Numbered from the stretch's first letter, positions 10,455 to 20,179 are shown. The stretch is 64,000 bases of DNA from Streptomyces sp. f51 (GCF_037940415.1 NZ_CP149798.1:1794501-1858500), one strand, 5' to 3'. Made by a program: numbers and translations. Notes: generated by a model not told the origin, from the sequence alone.

Positions 10455-12416
10455 TCACGGCGTGAACTCGACGGGCAGCCGGGCCGCGGGTGCGCCGGTG
10501 GGCGGGACCTGAAGGGTCTTCAGGGCGAACTCCATCACCTGCTTGAAGACCGGACCACAGATCTGGCCGCCGTAGTAGCTGCCCTTGGTGGCGTTCTGGA
10601 TCGCGCAGTAGACGGTGATCCGGGGCTTGTCGGCGGGGGCGAACCCGGCGAACGAGGAGGTGTAGCCGTGGTACTTGCCGGTGGCCGGATCCACGCGATT
10701 GGCCGTACCGGTCTTGCCCGCGACCCGGTACCCGGGGATGCGCGCCCTGATGCCGGTGCCCTGTTCGTCGTCCACCACGGACTCCAGCATCTGGGCGAGT
10801 GTCTTCGCCGTCCGCTCGCTCACGACCCGGCTCTTCCTCGGCGCGGGCGCGGGTGTGAAGCGGCCGTCGGGCCCCTTCGCGCCGCGCACGAGGGTGGGCT
10901 CGACCCGGACGCCGCCGTTGGCGATCGTCGAGTAGACGGAGGCCGCCTGCATCGCGTTGATCGACATGCCCTGGCCGAAAGGGATCGTGTACTGCTGCGA
11001 GGTCGACCACTTGTCGGCGGGCGCGAGGATGCCCGCCGTCTCGCCGGGGAAACCGAGCCCGGTGTGGCTGCCGATGCCGAACTTGCGCAGATACGAGTAC
11101 AGGACCTGGTTGGCCTGTTTCTGGGTCTTGCCGAGCTGGCCCGTCGCCAGGATGGTGCCGATGTTGCTGGACCTGGCGAGCACGCCGTTGAGCGTGAGGT
11201 CCCAGGTCTTGTGGTCGACGTCGTCCTGGAAGAGCCGGTCGCCGCGGTGCAGCCGGTTGGGTACGACGACATGGGTCCCGGGGGTCGCCACGTCCTCCTG
11301 GAGGACGGCGGCCATCGACATCAGCTTGGCGGTGGAGCCGGGCTCGTAGGCGTCCTGGAGGGCCGCGTTGCCCATGGCCGCCGCGTTGGCCTGGGTGAGG
11401 TCGTTGGGGTCGAAGCCGGGCGCGTTGGCCATGGCCAGGATCTGGCCGGTCCTGGTGTCCTGCACTATCACGTAGCCGCGGTCCGCCCGTGAGGTCTTCA
11501 CCTGCTGGGCGATGGCGTCCTGCGCGGCCCACTGGATGTCCCGGTCGATGGTGAGCTCGACGTCGGAGCCGGCCACGGCCGGTGTCTCGGTGGAACCCAC
11601 GGTCGGCACCTGGCGGCCCCCGGACTGGGCGTAGCGGATCTTGCCGTCCTTGCCGGTGAGCTCCTTGTTCAGCTGCTGCTCGATCCCTCCGCCGCCCTTG
11701 CCGTCGGCGTTGACCCAGCCCAGTATCCCGGCGGCGAGGTCGCCGTTCGGGTACACCCGCTTGCTGGCCGGTACGGCGAGGACGCCCGCGAGGACGTTGA
11801 CCGTGCTCCGGTCGGTCCCGGACTTGGCCGCGAGCGTGCTCTTCAGGTCCTTGATCTGCTGCCAGACCTGGGGGGTGCGGCGGTGCGCGAGGAGGGTGTA
11901 GCGGGTGTTCGGGGTCCGCAGCTTCCTGGCGACGGTGTCCACGTCCTGGCCGATGATCGGACCGAGGAGGGCGGCGGCCTGTTCGGGGGCGTCCCCGATC
12001 TTCGTGGCCTCGCGGGTGAACATCGTCGGGTCCGCGGTGATGTCGTACGCGTCCACGCTGGTCGCCAGCTCGACGCCGTCGCGGTCGGTGATCCCGCCGC
12101 GCTCGGCGGCCAGGGTGCGCCCGACGTAGCGGTTCTGCTCGGCCTTCGCGGCGTAGGTGCCCGCGTCCACGGCCTGCACCTGGAGCAGCCGTACGACGAA
12201 CGCGATCATCACCAGCGTCAGCGCGAGGCTGACCATGCGCAGCCGGGGTCGGGGGCTGCCGAGCCGGATGACGCGCGGGCCGCCCGACCGGTCCGCGGCG
12301 GGGCGGCGCACGGGGCGGGCGCCCGGTCCCGGGCGGCCGCGTCCCGCGGGGCGTGCGGGCCTGGCGGGTCCTGGCACCCGGCGGCGCGGCGGTTCCCTGT
12401 CGGACACTTCCGTCAC
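10455..12416 (-). CDS. ftsI: Septal transpeptidase FtsI (class B PBP3)
   Basis: Division-specific class B penicillin-binding protein that cross-links septal peptidoglycan. The 653 residues comprise a long basic cytoplasmic tail (about 1-58), one membrane anchor (about 60-80), the PBP dimerisation domain and a transpeptidase domain. The penicillin-binding triad is complete: STAK at about 361-364 with the acylated serine, SSN at about 416-418 and KTGT at about 568-571. The GTG start overlaps the ftsL stop by four bases (GTGA), so FtsL and FtsI are probably made together. Confidence 0.97.
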   Translation of the reverse strand: MTEVSDREPPRRRVPGPARPARPAGRGRPGPGARPVRRPAADRSGGPRVIRLGSPRPRLRMVSLALTLVMIAFVVRLLQVQAVDAGTYAAKAEQNRYVGRTLAAERGGITDRDGVELATSVDAYDITADPTMFTREATKIGDAPEQAAALLGPIIGQDVDTVARKLRTPNTRYTLLAHRRTPQVWQQIKDLKSTLAAKSGTDRSTVNVLAGVLAVPASKRVYPNGDLAAGILGWVNADGKGGGGIEQQLNKELTGKDGKIRYAQSGGRQVPTVGSTETPAVAGSDVELTIDRDIQWAAQDAIAQQVKTSRADRGYVIVQDTRTGQILAMANAPGFDPNDLTQANAAAMGNAALQDAYEPGSTAKLMSMAAVLQEDVATPGTHVVVPNRLHRGDRLFQDDVDHKTWDLTLNGVLARSSNIGTILATGQLGKTQKQANQVLYSYLRKFGIGSHTGLGFPGETAGILAPADKWSTSQQYTIPFGQGMSINAMQAASVYSTIANGGVRVEPTLVRGAKGPDGRFTPAPAPRKSRVVSERTAKTLAQMLESVVDDEQGTGIRARIPGYRVAGKTGTANRVDPATGKYHGYTSSFAGFAPADKPRITVYCAIQNATKGSYYGGQICGPVFKQVMEFALKTLQVPPTGAPAARLPVEFTP

Positions 12417-12934
12417 CTGCCGTGGGTCGTGGAGGGCTGTGCGGACGGGACGGGGCTCCGGGTCGCGGACGCGCCCGTAGAGGGCTGCCGGGAGGCGGCG
12501 GACGCGGCCGGGGCCGGGGTGGACGGGGCGAGGACCGCGGGCGGGGGCGTCACCGGGGACCGCGCGGCGGATCCGGCGGCCCCGGGAACGCCCTTGACCG
12601 TGCCGTCGGGGCCGAGGAACGCCGGGTCGCCGCCGGGGACCATGCCGAGTTCACGGGCCCGGCGCTGGAGGGCGTCGGGGGCGGAGTAGGCGTCCACGTC
12701 CCGCTGGAGTGCCTGTTCCTCGTCGGTGAGGTTCTTGGTGTCCTTCTGGAGGTCGTCGAGGCGGAACGCGCCCTCGCTGAGCGCCGAGTTCAGCACCAGG
12801 AGCCCGATGAGGCCGCCGGCGAGGAGAAGGACCACCAGGAGGACGAAGGGGGTGCGGGCGGCCTGCCCGGCTCCGGACGGAAGGAGCCGCGCGAGTCTGG
12901 CGGCCCGCCCCCTGAGTTCGGGTGTGCCGCTCAC
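12413..12934 (-). CDS. ftsL: Divisome protein FtsL-like (septum formation initiator family)
   Basis: Small bitopic protein of 173 residues expected to form the FtsQ-FtsL-FtsB-type complex that activates FtsW/FtsI. It shows a cytoplasmic N-terminus (1-29), one membrane helix (about 30-49) and an extracytoplasmic heptad-rich coiled coil (about 55-85). A Pro/Ala/Ser-rich low-complexity tail of about 70 residues has no clear homology. GTG start with an upstream GGGAGGG ribosome site, and a 4-base overlap with ftsI. Sequence conservation is weak in this family, so the name rests mainly on topology and position. Confidence 0.88.
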   Translation of the reverse strand: MSGTPELRGRAARLARLLPSGAGQAARTPFVLLVVLLLAGGLIGLLVLNSALSEGAFRLDDLQKDTKNLTDEEQALQRDVDAYSAPDALQRRARELGMVPGGDPAFLGPDGTVKGVPGAAGSAARSPVTPPPAVLAPSTPAPAASAASRQPSTGASATRSPVPSAQPSTTHGR

Positions 12935-13149
12935 GCGCCCTCCCTGTGGCTCTGGTCTGGCGGCTTCACGGCCGCTCCATGGGTCCGGTTCCCCTACTCA
13001 CGAAACCGTCGCGGATCCGGTTCCCGGACCCGGCGCGCGGCCGTGCTCCGGGGTGCCCGCTCCCGGCCGTCGGGCGGGTCGGGGAAAGGGGCCCACGGCG
13101 TCGCGCGCGTCCGGTCTCGCGCCTCACGTACCCTCCCTCTCCCCGCGCC

Positions 13150-14157
13150 TCACTCGGCGGACTCCTCGCGGATGCGCTCCGCCCCGCGCAGCCGGGCGGG
13201 AGCCGCCCGCCGGTTCTCGGCGACCTCTTCCTCGGTGGGAAGTTCGGCACCGCGGGTGAGGAGCTTGAGCCGCGGCTGGTAGCGCTCGGGCACGACCGGC
13301 AGTCCCGGCGGCGCGGTGTTGGCGGCACCGGCCGCGAACACCTGCTTGACCAGCCGGTCCTCCAGCGAGTGGTACGACAGCACAGCGACGCGTCCGCCGA
13401 CGGCGAGGGCCTTCACGGCCGCGGGGATCGCGCGCTCCAGGACGGTCAGTTCGCCGTTGACCTCGATGCGCAGCGCCTGGAAGGTGCGCTTGGCGGGGTT
13501 GCCGCCGGTGCGCTTGGCCGCCTGGGGCAGCGCGTCGCGGATCAGTTCCACGAGCCGGGCGCTGTTGGTGAAGGGCTCCTTGTCGCGCTCGCGCACGACC
13601 GCGGAGACGATCCGCTTGGCCTGCTTCTCCTCGCCGTACGCCCGCAGGATCCGGACCAGTTCGCCCGGCGGGTAGGTGTTGAGCACCTCGGCGGCGCTCA
13701 TGCCCGTCGTCTGGTCCATGCGCATGTCGAGCGGCGCGTCCTGCGCGTAGGCGAAGCCGCGGTCGGCCTCGTCGAGCTGCATGGAGGAGACGCCGAGGTC
13801 GAACAGGACGCCCTGGACCCGCGGGACGCCCAGACGGTCGAGCACGTCGGGGAGTTCGTCGTAGACGGCGTGCACCAGGGTGGCGCGCTCGCCGTACGGG
13901 GCGAGCCGCTCGCCGGAGAGGCGCAGCGCCTCCTTGTCCCGGTCCAGGGCCACGAGCCGCGCCCCGGGGAAGCGGGTGAGCAGTGCCTCGCTGTGACCGC
14001 CGAGCCCGAGCGTGCAGTCGACGACCACGGCTCCCGGCTCGGTGAGGGCGGGGGCCAGCATGTCCAGGCACCGCTTGAGCATGACCGGGACGTGTCGGTC
14101 GCGCCCCTCCGGTCGCCCGCTGTCACCCTCGTCGGGAAGCGCTTCGCGCCCTTGCAT
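13150..14157 (-). CDS. rsmH: 16S rRNA (cytosine-1402-N4)-methyltransferase RsmH (MraW)
   Basis: SAM-dependent enzyme that methylates N4 of C1402 in the ribosomal P site, classically the first or second gene of dcw clusters. The 335-residue protein carries the core start RHVPVML, the SAM-binding [32 protein letters not shown], and the C-terminal [11 protein letters not shown] typical of RsmH. I chose the ATG at 14157 because GAGAGG lies at good spacing upstream; an in-frame ATG at 14193 would add 12 residues. A 215-bp gap follows before ftsL. No mraZ lies upstream. Confidence 0.94.
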   Translation of the reverse strand: MQGREALPDEGDSGRPEGRDRHVPVMLKRCLDMLAPALTEPGAVVVDCTLGLGGHSEALLTRFPGARLVALDRDKEALRLSGERLAPYGERATLVHAVYDELPDVLDRLGVPRVQGVLFDLGVSSMQLDEADRGFAYAQDAPLDMRMDQTTGMSAAEVLNTYPPGELVRILRAYGEEKQAKRIVSAVVRERDKEPFTNSARLVELIRDALPQAAKRTGGNPAKRTFQALRIEVNGELTVLERAIPAAVKALAVGGRVAVLSYHSLEDRLVKQVFAAGAANTAPPGLPVVPERYQPRLKLLTRGAELPTEEEVAENRRAAPARLRGAERIREESAE

Positions 14158-14583
14158 TCCGGGCCCTCTCAGGTCCGGCGCAGCCATACGCACTGCCGGG
14201 TCCCCACCCGCTCGGGAAGGGGAGGCCCGCCGACGCCGGTTGAATGGCGTCGGCCGACCGGGAGCGGGAGGAGGCCGAGCCGTACGTACGCGCCGCGCAC
14301 GCGGGGAGACTCCGGAAGGTCGCCGGGTCTCCTGGGGAAAACAGTCCAGCGGGGAGAGCCTCGCCTCCCGCTTCGCGTCACTTTAGTCCACGGTGTCTCG
14401 CGGTCAATCAACCGGCATGCGCGTCGCGGACGGCGCTCGGACCGATGCGGCGGATCCGGAAGAATCACCCGAACGGGCACGTCGTCACCGCCCGTGTGGA
14501 TTACCTCACAACAAGCCGCGATGACATTCTTTGTCCCCTCTCACAGCAGGACCGCTCCGCAGGTGACCAGTAACGTCATGGGT
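14158..14583. other. Divergent intergenic region, rsmH / carbonic anhydrase
   Basis: 426 bp between divergent genes. It contains a 9-bp perfect hairpin (GCCGACGCC, 8-nt loop, GGCGTCGGC; 14229-14254) in the probable rsmH leader, and AT-richer DNA from about 14380 to 14580 that should hold the promoters. No convincing coding frame is present; short open frames on both strands here have shadow-like composition. Confidence 0.6.
14571..14576 (+). promoter_or_regulatory. Putative -10 box of leaderless carbonic anhydrase transcript
   Basis: TAACGT ends exactly 7 nt before the ATG at 14584, and there is no ribosome-binding sequence. This spacing predicts transcription starting at or next to the start codon. 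No clear -35 box is visible. Confidence 0.5.
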
Positions 14584-15132
14584 ATGACGACTTCCGCATC
14601 TGTTCCCACCGAACCCGAAGACGCCATAGCCGCAGAGCGCACGGTCACCGACCGCCTCGTGGACGCGAACGGGAAGTACGCCGCCGCCTTCACCGACCCC
14701 GGGATGGACGCGCGCCCCGTGCTGCGGGTCGCCGTGGTCGCATGCATGGACGCGCGCCTGGACCTGCACGCCGCGCTCGGCCTGGAACTGGGTGACTGCC
14801 ACACCATCCGCAACGCGGGCGGCGTGGTCACCGACGACGTGATCCGCTCCCTCACCATCAGCCAGCGGGCCCTCGGCACCCGCAGTGTTGCGCTCATCCA
14901 CCACACCGGCTGCGGTCTGGAGTCCCTCACCGAGGAGTTCCGGCACGACCTGCAGATGGAGGTCGGCCAGCGCCCCGCGTGGGCGGTCGAGGCCTTCCGC
15001 GACGTCGACCAGGACGTACGGCAGTCGATGCAGCGCGTGCGCACCTCCCCGTTCCTGGTGCACACCGACGACGTACGCGGCTTCGTCTTCGACGTCACGA
15101 CCGGCCTGCTCCGGGAGATCGACCCGGCCTGA
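14584..15132 (+). CDS. Beta-class carbonic anhydrase
   Basis: Zinc enzyme interconverting CO2 and bicarbonate, here a short cytoplasmic form of 182 residues. The zinc ligands are visible as Cys54 in ACMDARLD, His107 and Cys110 in HHTGC, with the Asp56-Arg58 dyad of the active site. Spacing agrees with the small beta enzymes of mycobacteria (Rv1284 type). The start is taken at the second of two nearby ATGs (14578 and 14584) because a -10-like TAACGT lies 7 nt before it and no ribosome site exists, implying a leaderless mRNA. It is monocistronic and divergent from the dcw cluster; it may supply bicarbonate for carboxylations, which is inference. Confidence 0.9.
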   Translation: MTTSASVPTEPEDAIAAERTVTDRLVDANGKYAAAFTDPGMDARPVLRVAVVACMDARLDLHAALGLELGDCHTIRNAGGVVTDDVIRSLTISQRALGTRSVALIHHTGCGLESLTEEFRHDLQMEVGQRPAWAVEAFRDVDQDVRQSMQRVRTSPFLVHTDDVRGFVFDVTTGLLREIDPA

Positions 15133-15396
15133 CGCGGCCCCGCCGCACCCCCCGGTCGCCGGCCCTCCGCAGCTCGTGGGACCCTCGCTTCACAAAAAAC
15201 CCCGGCCGTCCGGTGCCCAAAGAGCCGTAAGAACTGACATATCGCGGCCACTTGTCCACAGGCGGATGACACGAACCGGTAACGGCAACAAGAATGCGGG
15301 TGTGGCGTCACGCGGAACCTTTCGCGCGTGGTGCCCGTGTTTCGGGGTGGGCCGGTCCGCACAGGGCGTCGGCCCGAACGGGCCGAGGAGGGCCGG

Positions 15397-16431
15397 GTGA
15401 CGACCTATGACGATCGAGCGAGCCTTACAGATCTGACCGCCACTGCGGAGCGAGTCCGCAGTTCGGTGGAAGGAGTGATCGAGGGCAAGCCAGAGGTCGT
15501 ACGGCTTTCGCTGACCGTGCTGCTCGCCGAGGGCCATCTTCTGATCGAGGATGTCCCCGGCGTCGGCAAGACCATGCTCGCCAAGGCGCTGGCGCGCTCC
15601 ATCGACTGTTCGGTGCGGCGCATCCAGTTCACGCCCGACCTGCTGCCCTCGGACATCACGGGCGTGTCCATCTGGGACCAGCAGCGCCGGGACTTCGAGT
15701 TCAAGCCGGGAGCGATCTTCGCGCAGATCGTGATCGGCGACGAGATCAACCGCGCCTCGCCCAAGACGCAGTCCGCGCTCCTGGAGTCGATGGAGGAGCG
15801 GCAGGTCACCATCGACGGGCAGACCTACGAACTGCCCAGCCCCTTCATGGTGGTGGCCACCCAGAACCCGGTCGAGATGGAGGGCACCTACCCTCTTCCC
15901 GAGGCCCAGCGCGACCGCTTCATGGCCCGCGTCTCCATCGGCTACCCGAGCGCGGAAGCCGAACTCCAGATGCTGGACATCCACGGCGGGGTGAGCCCGC
16001 TGGACGACCTCCAGCCGGTCGCCCACGCGCACGACATCGTGAAGCTGATCGACGCGGTCCGCACCGTCCACGTCGCCGACCCGGTGCGCCGCTACGCGGT
16101 GGACCTGGTGGGGGCCACGCGCAACCACCCTGACCTCAGACTCGGCGCCTCACCGCGTGCCACGCTGCACCTGCTGCGCGCGGCGAAGGCGTCCGCCGCT
16201 CTCAGCGGCCGGGAGTTCGCGCTGCCGGACGACGTGCAGGCGCTCGCCGTCGCGGTCCTGGCCCACCGCCTGCTGCCCACGGCCCAGGCGCAGTTGAACC
16301 GCCGCACGTCCGAGCAGGTCGTCCAGGAGATCCTCCAGCGCACCCCGGTGCCCGCCGCTCCCCAGCAGTCCGGCCTCTCGATGGGCCGGGGCGCGCCCAC
16401 GTACGGCCAGCAGCCGCCCCGGAGGCTGTGA
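15397..16431 (+). CDS. MoxR-type AAA+ ATPase
   Basis: Chaperone-like AAA+ ATPase of 344 residues, expected to act on the products of the two following genes. It has Walker A in EDVPGVGKTMLAKAL, Walker B IGDEINRA, sensor-1 region VVATQNP and the family segment YPLPEAQRDRFMARV, followed by the lid domain. The GTG at 15397 is preceded by GAGGAGG. Its TGA overlaps the next start (GTGATG at 16428). MoxR genes are characteristically paired with DUF58 and transglutaminase genes, as here. Precise substrate is unknown. Confidence 0.92.
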   Translation: MTTYDDRASLTDLTATAERVRSSVEGVIEGKPEVVRLSLTVLLAEGHLLIEDVPGVGKTMLAKALARSIDCSVRRIQFTPDLLPSDITGVSIWDQQRRDFEFKPGAIFAQIVIGDEINRASPKTQSALLESMEERQVTIDGQTYELPSPFMVVATQNPVEMEGTYPLPEAQRDRFMARVSIGYPSAEAELQMLDIHGGVSPLDDLQPVAHAHDIVKLIDAVRTVHVADPVRRYAVDLVGATRNHPDLRLGASPRATLHLLRAAKASAALSGREFALPDDVQALAVAVLAHRLLPTAQAQLNRRTSEQVVQEILQRTPVPAAPQQSGLSMGRGAPTYGQQPPRRL

Positions 16432-17792
16432 TGACCCAGGCGAGCACGGGGCACACCGCCGAGGACCGGGGCGGGCTGCGCACCGCGCTCGCCGGTCTCA
16501 CCACGCGCGGCCGCTCGTTCCTGGCGGCCGGAGTGGCCGCCATGATCTGCGCGTACGTCCTGGGGCAGAGCGATCTGCTCCGGGTGGGCCTGCTCCTCGC
16601 GGTGCTGCCACTGGTCTGCGCCGCCGTGCTGTACCGCACCCGCTACCGGGTCGCGGGCAGCCGCAGGCTCTCCCCCGGGCGCGTGCCCGCGGGCTCCGAG
16701 GCCCGCGTGCATCTGCGCATGGACAACATCTCGCGGCTGCCCACCGGTCTGCTGATGCTCCAGGACAAGGTTCCGTACGTCCTCGGTCCGCGGCCCCGCT
16801 TCGTGCTGGACCGGGTGGAGGCGGGCGGCCGCCGCGAGGTGTCCTACCGCGTGCGCTCGGATCTGCGCGGCCGCTACCCGCTGGGCCCGCTCCAGCTGAG
16901 GCTGACCGACCCGTTCGGCATGTGCGAGCTGACCCGCTCCTTCTCCGCCTACGACACCCTGACCGTCATACCGCGCGTGGAGGCGCTGCCGCCGGTGCGG
17001 CTGACCGGTGAGGCGAAGGGGTACGGCGACGGGCGCCAGCGCTCGCTCGCGCTGGCCGGCGAGGACGACATCATTCCGCGCGGCTACCGCTACGGCGACG
17101 ACCTGCGCCGGGTGCACTGGCGGCTGACCGCCCGTTACGGCGAGCTGATGGTCCGCCGCGAGGAGCAGCCCCAGCGCTCCCGCTGCACCGTGCTGCTGGA
17201 CACCCGGGGCATCGCCTTCCAGGGCGCGGGCCCCGACTCGGCCTTCGAATGGGCCGTCTCGGGGACGGCGTCCACCCTGCTGCACATGCTCGAACGGGGC
17301 TTCTCGGTCCGCCTGCTGACGGACGCCGGCAGCTCCGTGCCCGGCGAGGGCTCCGACGGGTTCGCGGGCGCGAGCCAGGAGTCGGCGGACGCCGCCGGGA
17401 TGATGATGGACACGCTCGCCGTGGTCGACCACTCGAACGGCACGGGTCTGTCCCGGGCGTACGAGGTGCTGCGCGGCGGCAACGAAGGACTGCTGATCGC
17501 CTTCCTCGGCGATCTCGACGAGGAGCAGGCGACCGTGCTGGGCAAGATGCGCCAGCGCAGCGGCGGGGCCGTCGCGTTCCTGCTGGACAGTGAGTCCTGG
17601 GTGCGGGAACCCACCGACGTGCCCGGCCCCGCGGAGGAAGGCACGGACCCGCTGCGCATGCTGCGCGAGGCGGGATGGACCGCCGTCGCGGTGCCGCGGG
17701 GGGCGACGCTGGCCGGCCTGTGGCGCGAGGCGGACCGTCAGCGCACACACCTCGCGTCGACGGGGACCAACGCGGGGGGTGAGGGCGTATGA
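16428..17792 (+). CDS. DUF58 (von Willebrand-like) membrane protein
   Basis: A 454-residue protein with two N-terminal membrane helices (about 30-65), a beta-rich middle part and the DUF58 signature YRYGDDLRRVHWRLTAR at about 221-237, followed by a vWA-like domain. DUF58 proteins are obligate companions of MoxR ATPases and are thought to take part in folding, metal insertion or envelope processes; the exact job is unproven. It starts by GTG overlapping the moxR stop, or by ATG 3 bases later, and its own stop overlaps the transglutaminase start by ATGA. The three genes form one translationally coupled unit. Confidence 0.9.
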   Translation: MMTQASTGHTAEDRGGLRTALAGLTTRGRSFLAAGVAAMICAYVLGQSDLLRVGLLLAVLPLVCAAVLYRTRYRVAGSRRLSPGRVPAGSEARVHLRMDNISRLPTGLLMLQDKVPYVLGPRPRFVLDRVEAGGRREVSYRVRSDLRGRYPLGPLQLRLTDPFGMCELTRSFSAYDTLTVIPRVEALPPVRLTGEAKGYGDGRQRSLALAGEDDIIPRGYRYGDDLRRVHWRLTARYGELMVRREEQPQRSRCTVLLDTRGIAFQGAGPDSAFEWAVSGTASTLLHMLERGFSVRLLTDAGSSVPGEGSDGFAGASQESADAAGMMMDTLAVVDHSNGTGLSRAYEVLRGGNEGLLIAFLGDLDEEQATVLGKMRQRSGGAVAFLLDSESWVREPTDVPGPAEEGTDPLRMLREAGWTAVAVPRGATLAGLWREADRQRTHLASTGTNAGGEGV

Positions 17793-20179
17793 GCGGGCGG
17801 GCCCGGCTGGCGCTGTACGCGGCGGCGGCCACACTGATGACGTCCTGCGCGCTGCTGCCGCTGGTGAGCCCGGCGACCTGGATCTTCCAGGCGGCGTTCC
17901 TGCTGGCCGTGCAGACCGGCGTCGGCGCGCTGACCCGGCGGGTCCCGCTGGCCCGGCCGCTGACCGTGGCGGCCCAGGCGCTGGTGACGCTGATGATGCT
18001 GACGCTGGTCTTCGCCCGGCACCAGGCCCTCGCCGGGATCGTCCCCGGGCCCGAGGCCTTCCAGCACCTCTCGGACCTGCTCCGCTCGGGCGCCGACGAC
18101 GTCAGCAGGTACTCGATCCCGGCCCCGCTGTCGGACGGGATCCGGCTGATGGTGGTCGGCGGCGTCCTGGTGATCGGGCTCGCCGTGGACACCCTCGCGG
18201 TGACCTACCGCAGCGCCGCGCCCGCGGGGCTTCCGCTGCTCGCCCTGTACTCGGTCGCCGCGGGCCTGTCCGGCGGCGGCGCGGCCTGGCTGTGGTTCCT
18301 GCTCTCGGCCGCCGGCTATCTGATGCTGCTGCTGGCCGAGAGCCGGGACCGGCTCTCGCAGTGGGGCCGTGTCTTCGGCGGAGCGGCCCGAGGGCCCGGC
18401 CCGGCGTCCGCGAGCGGCGTCGTGGCTCCCGTGCGCACCGGGCGGCGGATCGGCGCGGTCGCGCTGGGCGTCGCCCTGTTCGTGCCGCTTGCCCTGCCCT
18501 CGTTCGGTGAGGGCCTGCTGGGCGGCGCGGGACGGGGCATCGGCAACGGCCCCGGGGACGGCGGCACGATCTCCGCCGTGAACCCGCTGGTCTCGCTCCG
18601 CGACAGCCTGAACGTGGACGAGGACCGCACGGTCATGACGTACCGCACGGACACCGCGGACACACCGAACCTGTATCTGAGGATCGTCTCGCTCGACGAC
18701 TTCGACGGCACGGCGTGGAAGCCCGCGCAGCGCCACATCGTGGACGTGCCGAAGACGTTCCCGGCGCCGGTCGGACTGTCCGGCGAGGTCAAGCGGGCGA
18801 CGATCCGGACCCGGATCGCGGCGGCCGACTGGTACGCGCAGGACTGGCTGCCGATGCCGTACCCGGCCAGCAAGGTGGACATCAAGGGCAACTGGCGCTA
18901 CGAACCCGTGGGGCGCACCCTCGTGGGCGACCACGGACAGAACACCCGCGGGGTGCAGTACGAGGTCACGAGCCTGATGGTGGAGCCGACGGCGCAGCAG
19001 CTGGCGAGCGCCCCGGAGCCCTCTCCCGCGATGAAGCGCGAGTACACCAAGGTCCCGGGCTCACTGCCCGCGGTGGTGGCGAGCACGGCGCGCAAGGTCA
19101 CCGCGGGCTCGGCCAACCACTACGAGCAGGCGGTCAAGCTCCAGGACTACTTCGCCGTCAGCGGCAACTTCCGCTACAACACCCAGGTGCGGGCCGGCAC
19201 CGGCTCCGCGGCGATCGCGAACTTCCTGAAGGACAAGGAGGGCTTCTGCGTCCACTTCTCCTTCGCGATGGCCTCGATGGCGCGGACGCTCGGGATTCCG
19301 GCCCGGGTGGCGGTGGGCTTCACCTCGGGGACCCCGCAGGCGGACGGTTCGATGGCGGTGGGGCTGCGGGACGCGCACGCCTGGCCCGAGCTGTATTTCG
19401 AGGGCGTGGGCTGGACCCGCTTCGAGCCGACCCCGAGCCGGGGTTCGGTGCCGTCGTACACCCAGACGAACACGCCCGGCGACACGGAGTCCGCCGCTCC
19501 GAAGCCGGCGTTCTCGACCTCGGCCGTGCCCTCGTCCGAGCCGTCGGCGAGCGAGAGCTGCTCGTCCCAGCTGCGCAAGCTGGAGGCCTGCCCGGACCAG
19601 TCCTCGGCGGCGGCGATCGGCCCCGGCGACGACGACTGGCCCTGGCCGAAGATCCTCGGACTGGGGCTGGCCGGACTCCTGGTGCTGGGCCTGCCGCTGC
19701 TGCCGATGCTGTGGCGGACGCGGGTGCGCGCGGTGCGGCTCGGCGGCCACGGCAGGACCGAGGAGGATGTCGCGGCGTACACGCTGGGGGCCTGGTCGGA
19801 GGCGACCGACACGGCGTGGGACCACGGGATCGCGCCGGAGGAGTCGCAGACGCCGAGGAAGGCGGCCGAGCGGATCGTGAGACTCGGTGAGCTGGATCCG
19901 GAGGCCGAGGCGGCAGTGCACCGGCTGGCCGCGGCCGTGGAGCAGGTCCTCTACGCTCCGAGCCCCCGGCCGGTGGCGGGCCTCGCGAACGACGCGCGTC
20001 AGGTCGGGAGATCCTTCAGGGCCTCCGCGAGCAGGCCCGCCCGGCTGCGCGCGCTCCTCGCGCCGCGTTCGGCCGTCCGGGTGATCTGGATGGCCTCGGC
20101 CGCCCGGGCGGCGCTGGGAGCCCGTCTGGCAGCGCGCCGACAGGCCCTGCTCCGCCGTCCGTCGGGCCAGAACAGCTGA
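17789..20179 (+). CDS. Membrane transglutaminase-like protein (DUF3488 / TgpA family)
   Basis: A 796-residue membrane protein. The N-terminal third has about six to seven helices, followed by a large extracytoplasmic transglutaminase-like domain. The catalytic Cys lies in EGFCVHFS, the His in LRDAHAWPELYF and the third acidic position in WTRFEPTP. A Pro/Ser-rich linker leads to a further helix at about 625-645 (ILGLGLAGLLVLGLPLLPML) and a cytoplasmic DUF4129-like tail. TgpA-type proteins are periplasmic or outward-facing cysteine hydrolases or transglutaminases of unknown substrate. As third gene of the MoxR-DUF58 operon next to the dcw cluster, an envelope role is likely but inferred. Confidence 0.9.
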   Translation: MSGRARLALYAAAATLMTSCALLPLVSPATWIFQAAFLLAVQTGVGALTRRVPLARPLTVAAQALVTLMMLTLVFARHQALAGIVPGPEAFQHLSDLLRSGADDVSRYSIPAPLSDGIRLMVVGGVLVIGLAVDTLAVTYRSAAPAGLPLLALYSVAAGLSGGGAAWLWFLLSAAGYLMLLLAESRDRLSQWGRVFGGAARGPGPASASGVVAPVRTGRRIGAVALGVALFVPLALPSFGEGLLGGAGRGIGNGPGDGGTISAVNPLVSLRDSLNVDEDRTVMTYRTDTADTPNLYLRIVSLDDFDGTAWKPAQRHIVDVPKTFPAPVGLSGEVKRATIRTRIAAADWYAQDWLPMPYPASKVDIKGNWRYEPVGRTLVGDHGQNTRGVQYEVTSLMVEPTAQQLASAPEPSPAMKREYTKVPGSLPAVVASTARKVTAGSANHYEQAVKLQDYFAVSGNFRYNTQVRAGTGSAAIANFLKDKEGFCVHFSFAMASMARTLGIPARVAVGFTSGTPQADGSMAVGLRDAHAWPELYFEGVGWTRFEPTPSRGSVPSYTQTNTPGDTESAAPKPAFSTSAVPSSEPSASESCSSQLRKLEACPDQSSAAAIGPGDDDWPWPKILGLGLAGLLVLGLPLLPMLWRTRVRAVRLGGHGRTEEDVAAYTLGAWSEATDTAWDHGIAPEESQTPRKAAERIVRLGELDPEAEAAVHRLAAAVEQVLYAPSPRPVAGLANDARQVGRSFRASASRPARLRALLAPRSAVRVIWMASAARAALGARLAARRQALLRRPSGQNS

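Noticed and set aside
14244..14573. 109-codon plus-strand frame just before the carbonic anhydrase gene
   Set aside because: No ribosome site, no recognisable domain, and amino-acid composition typical of random GC-rich DNA.
12922..14577. Long plus-strand frame leading into the carbonic anhydrase gene
   Set aside because: It is antisense to rsmH and ftsL with shadow composition; the enzyme has full family length from 14584.
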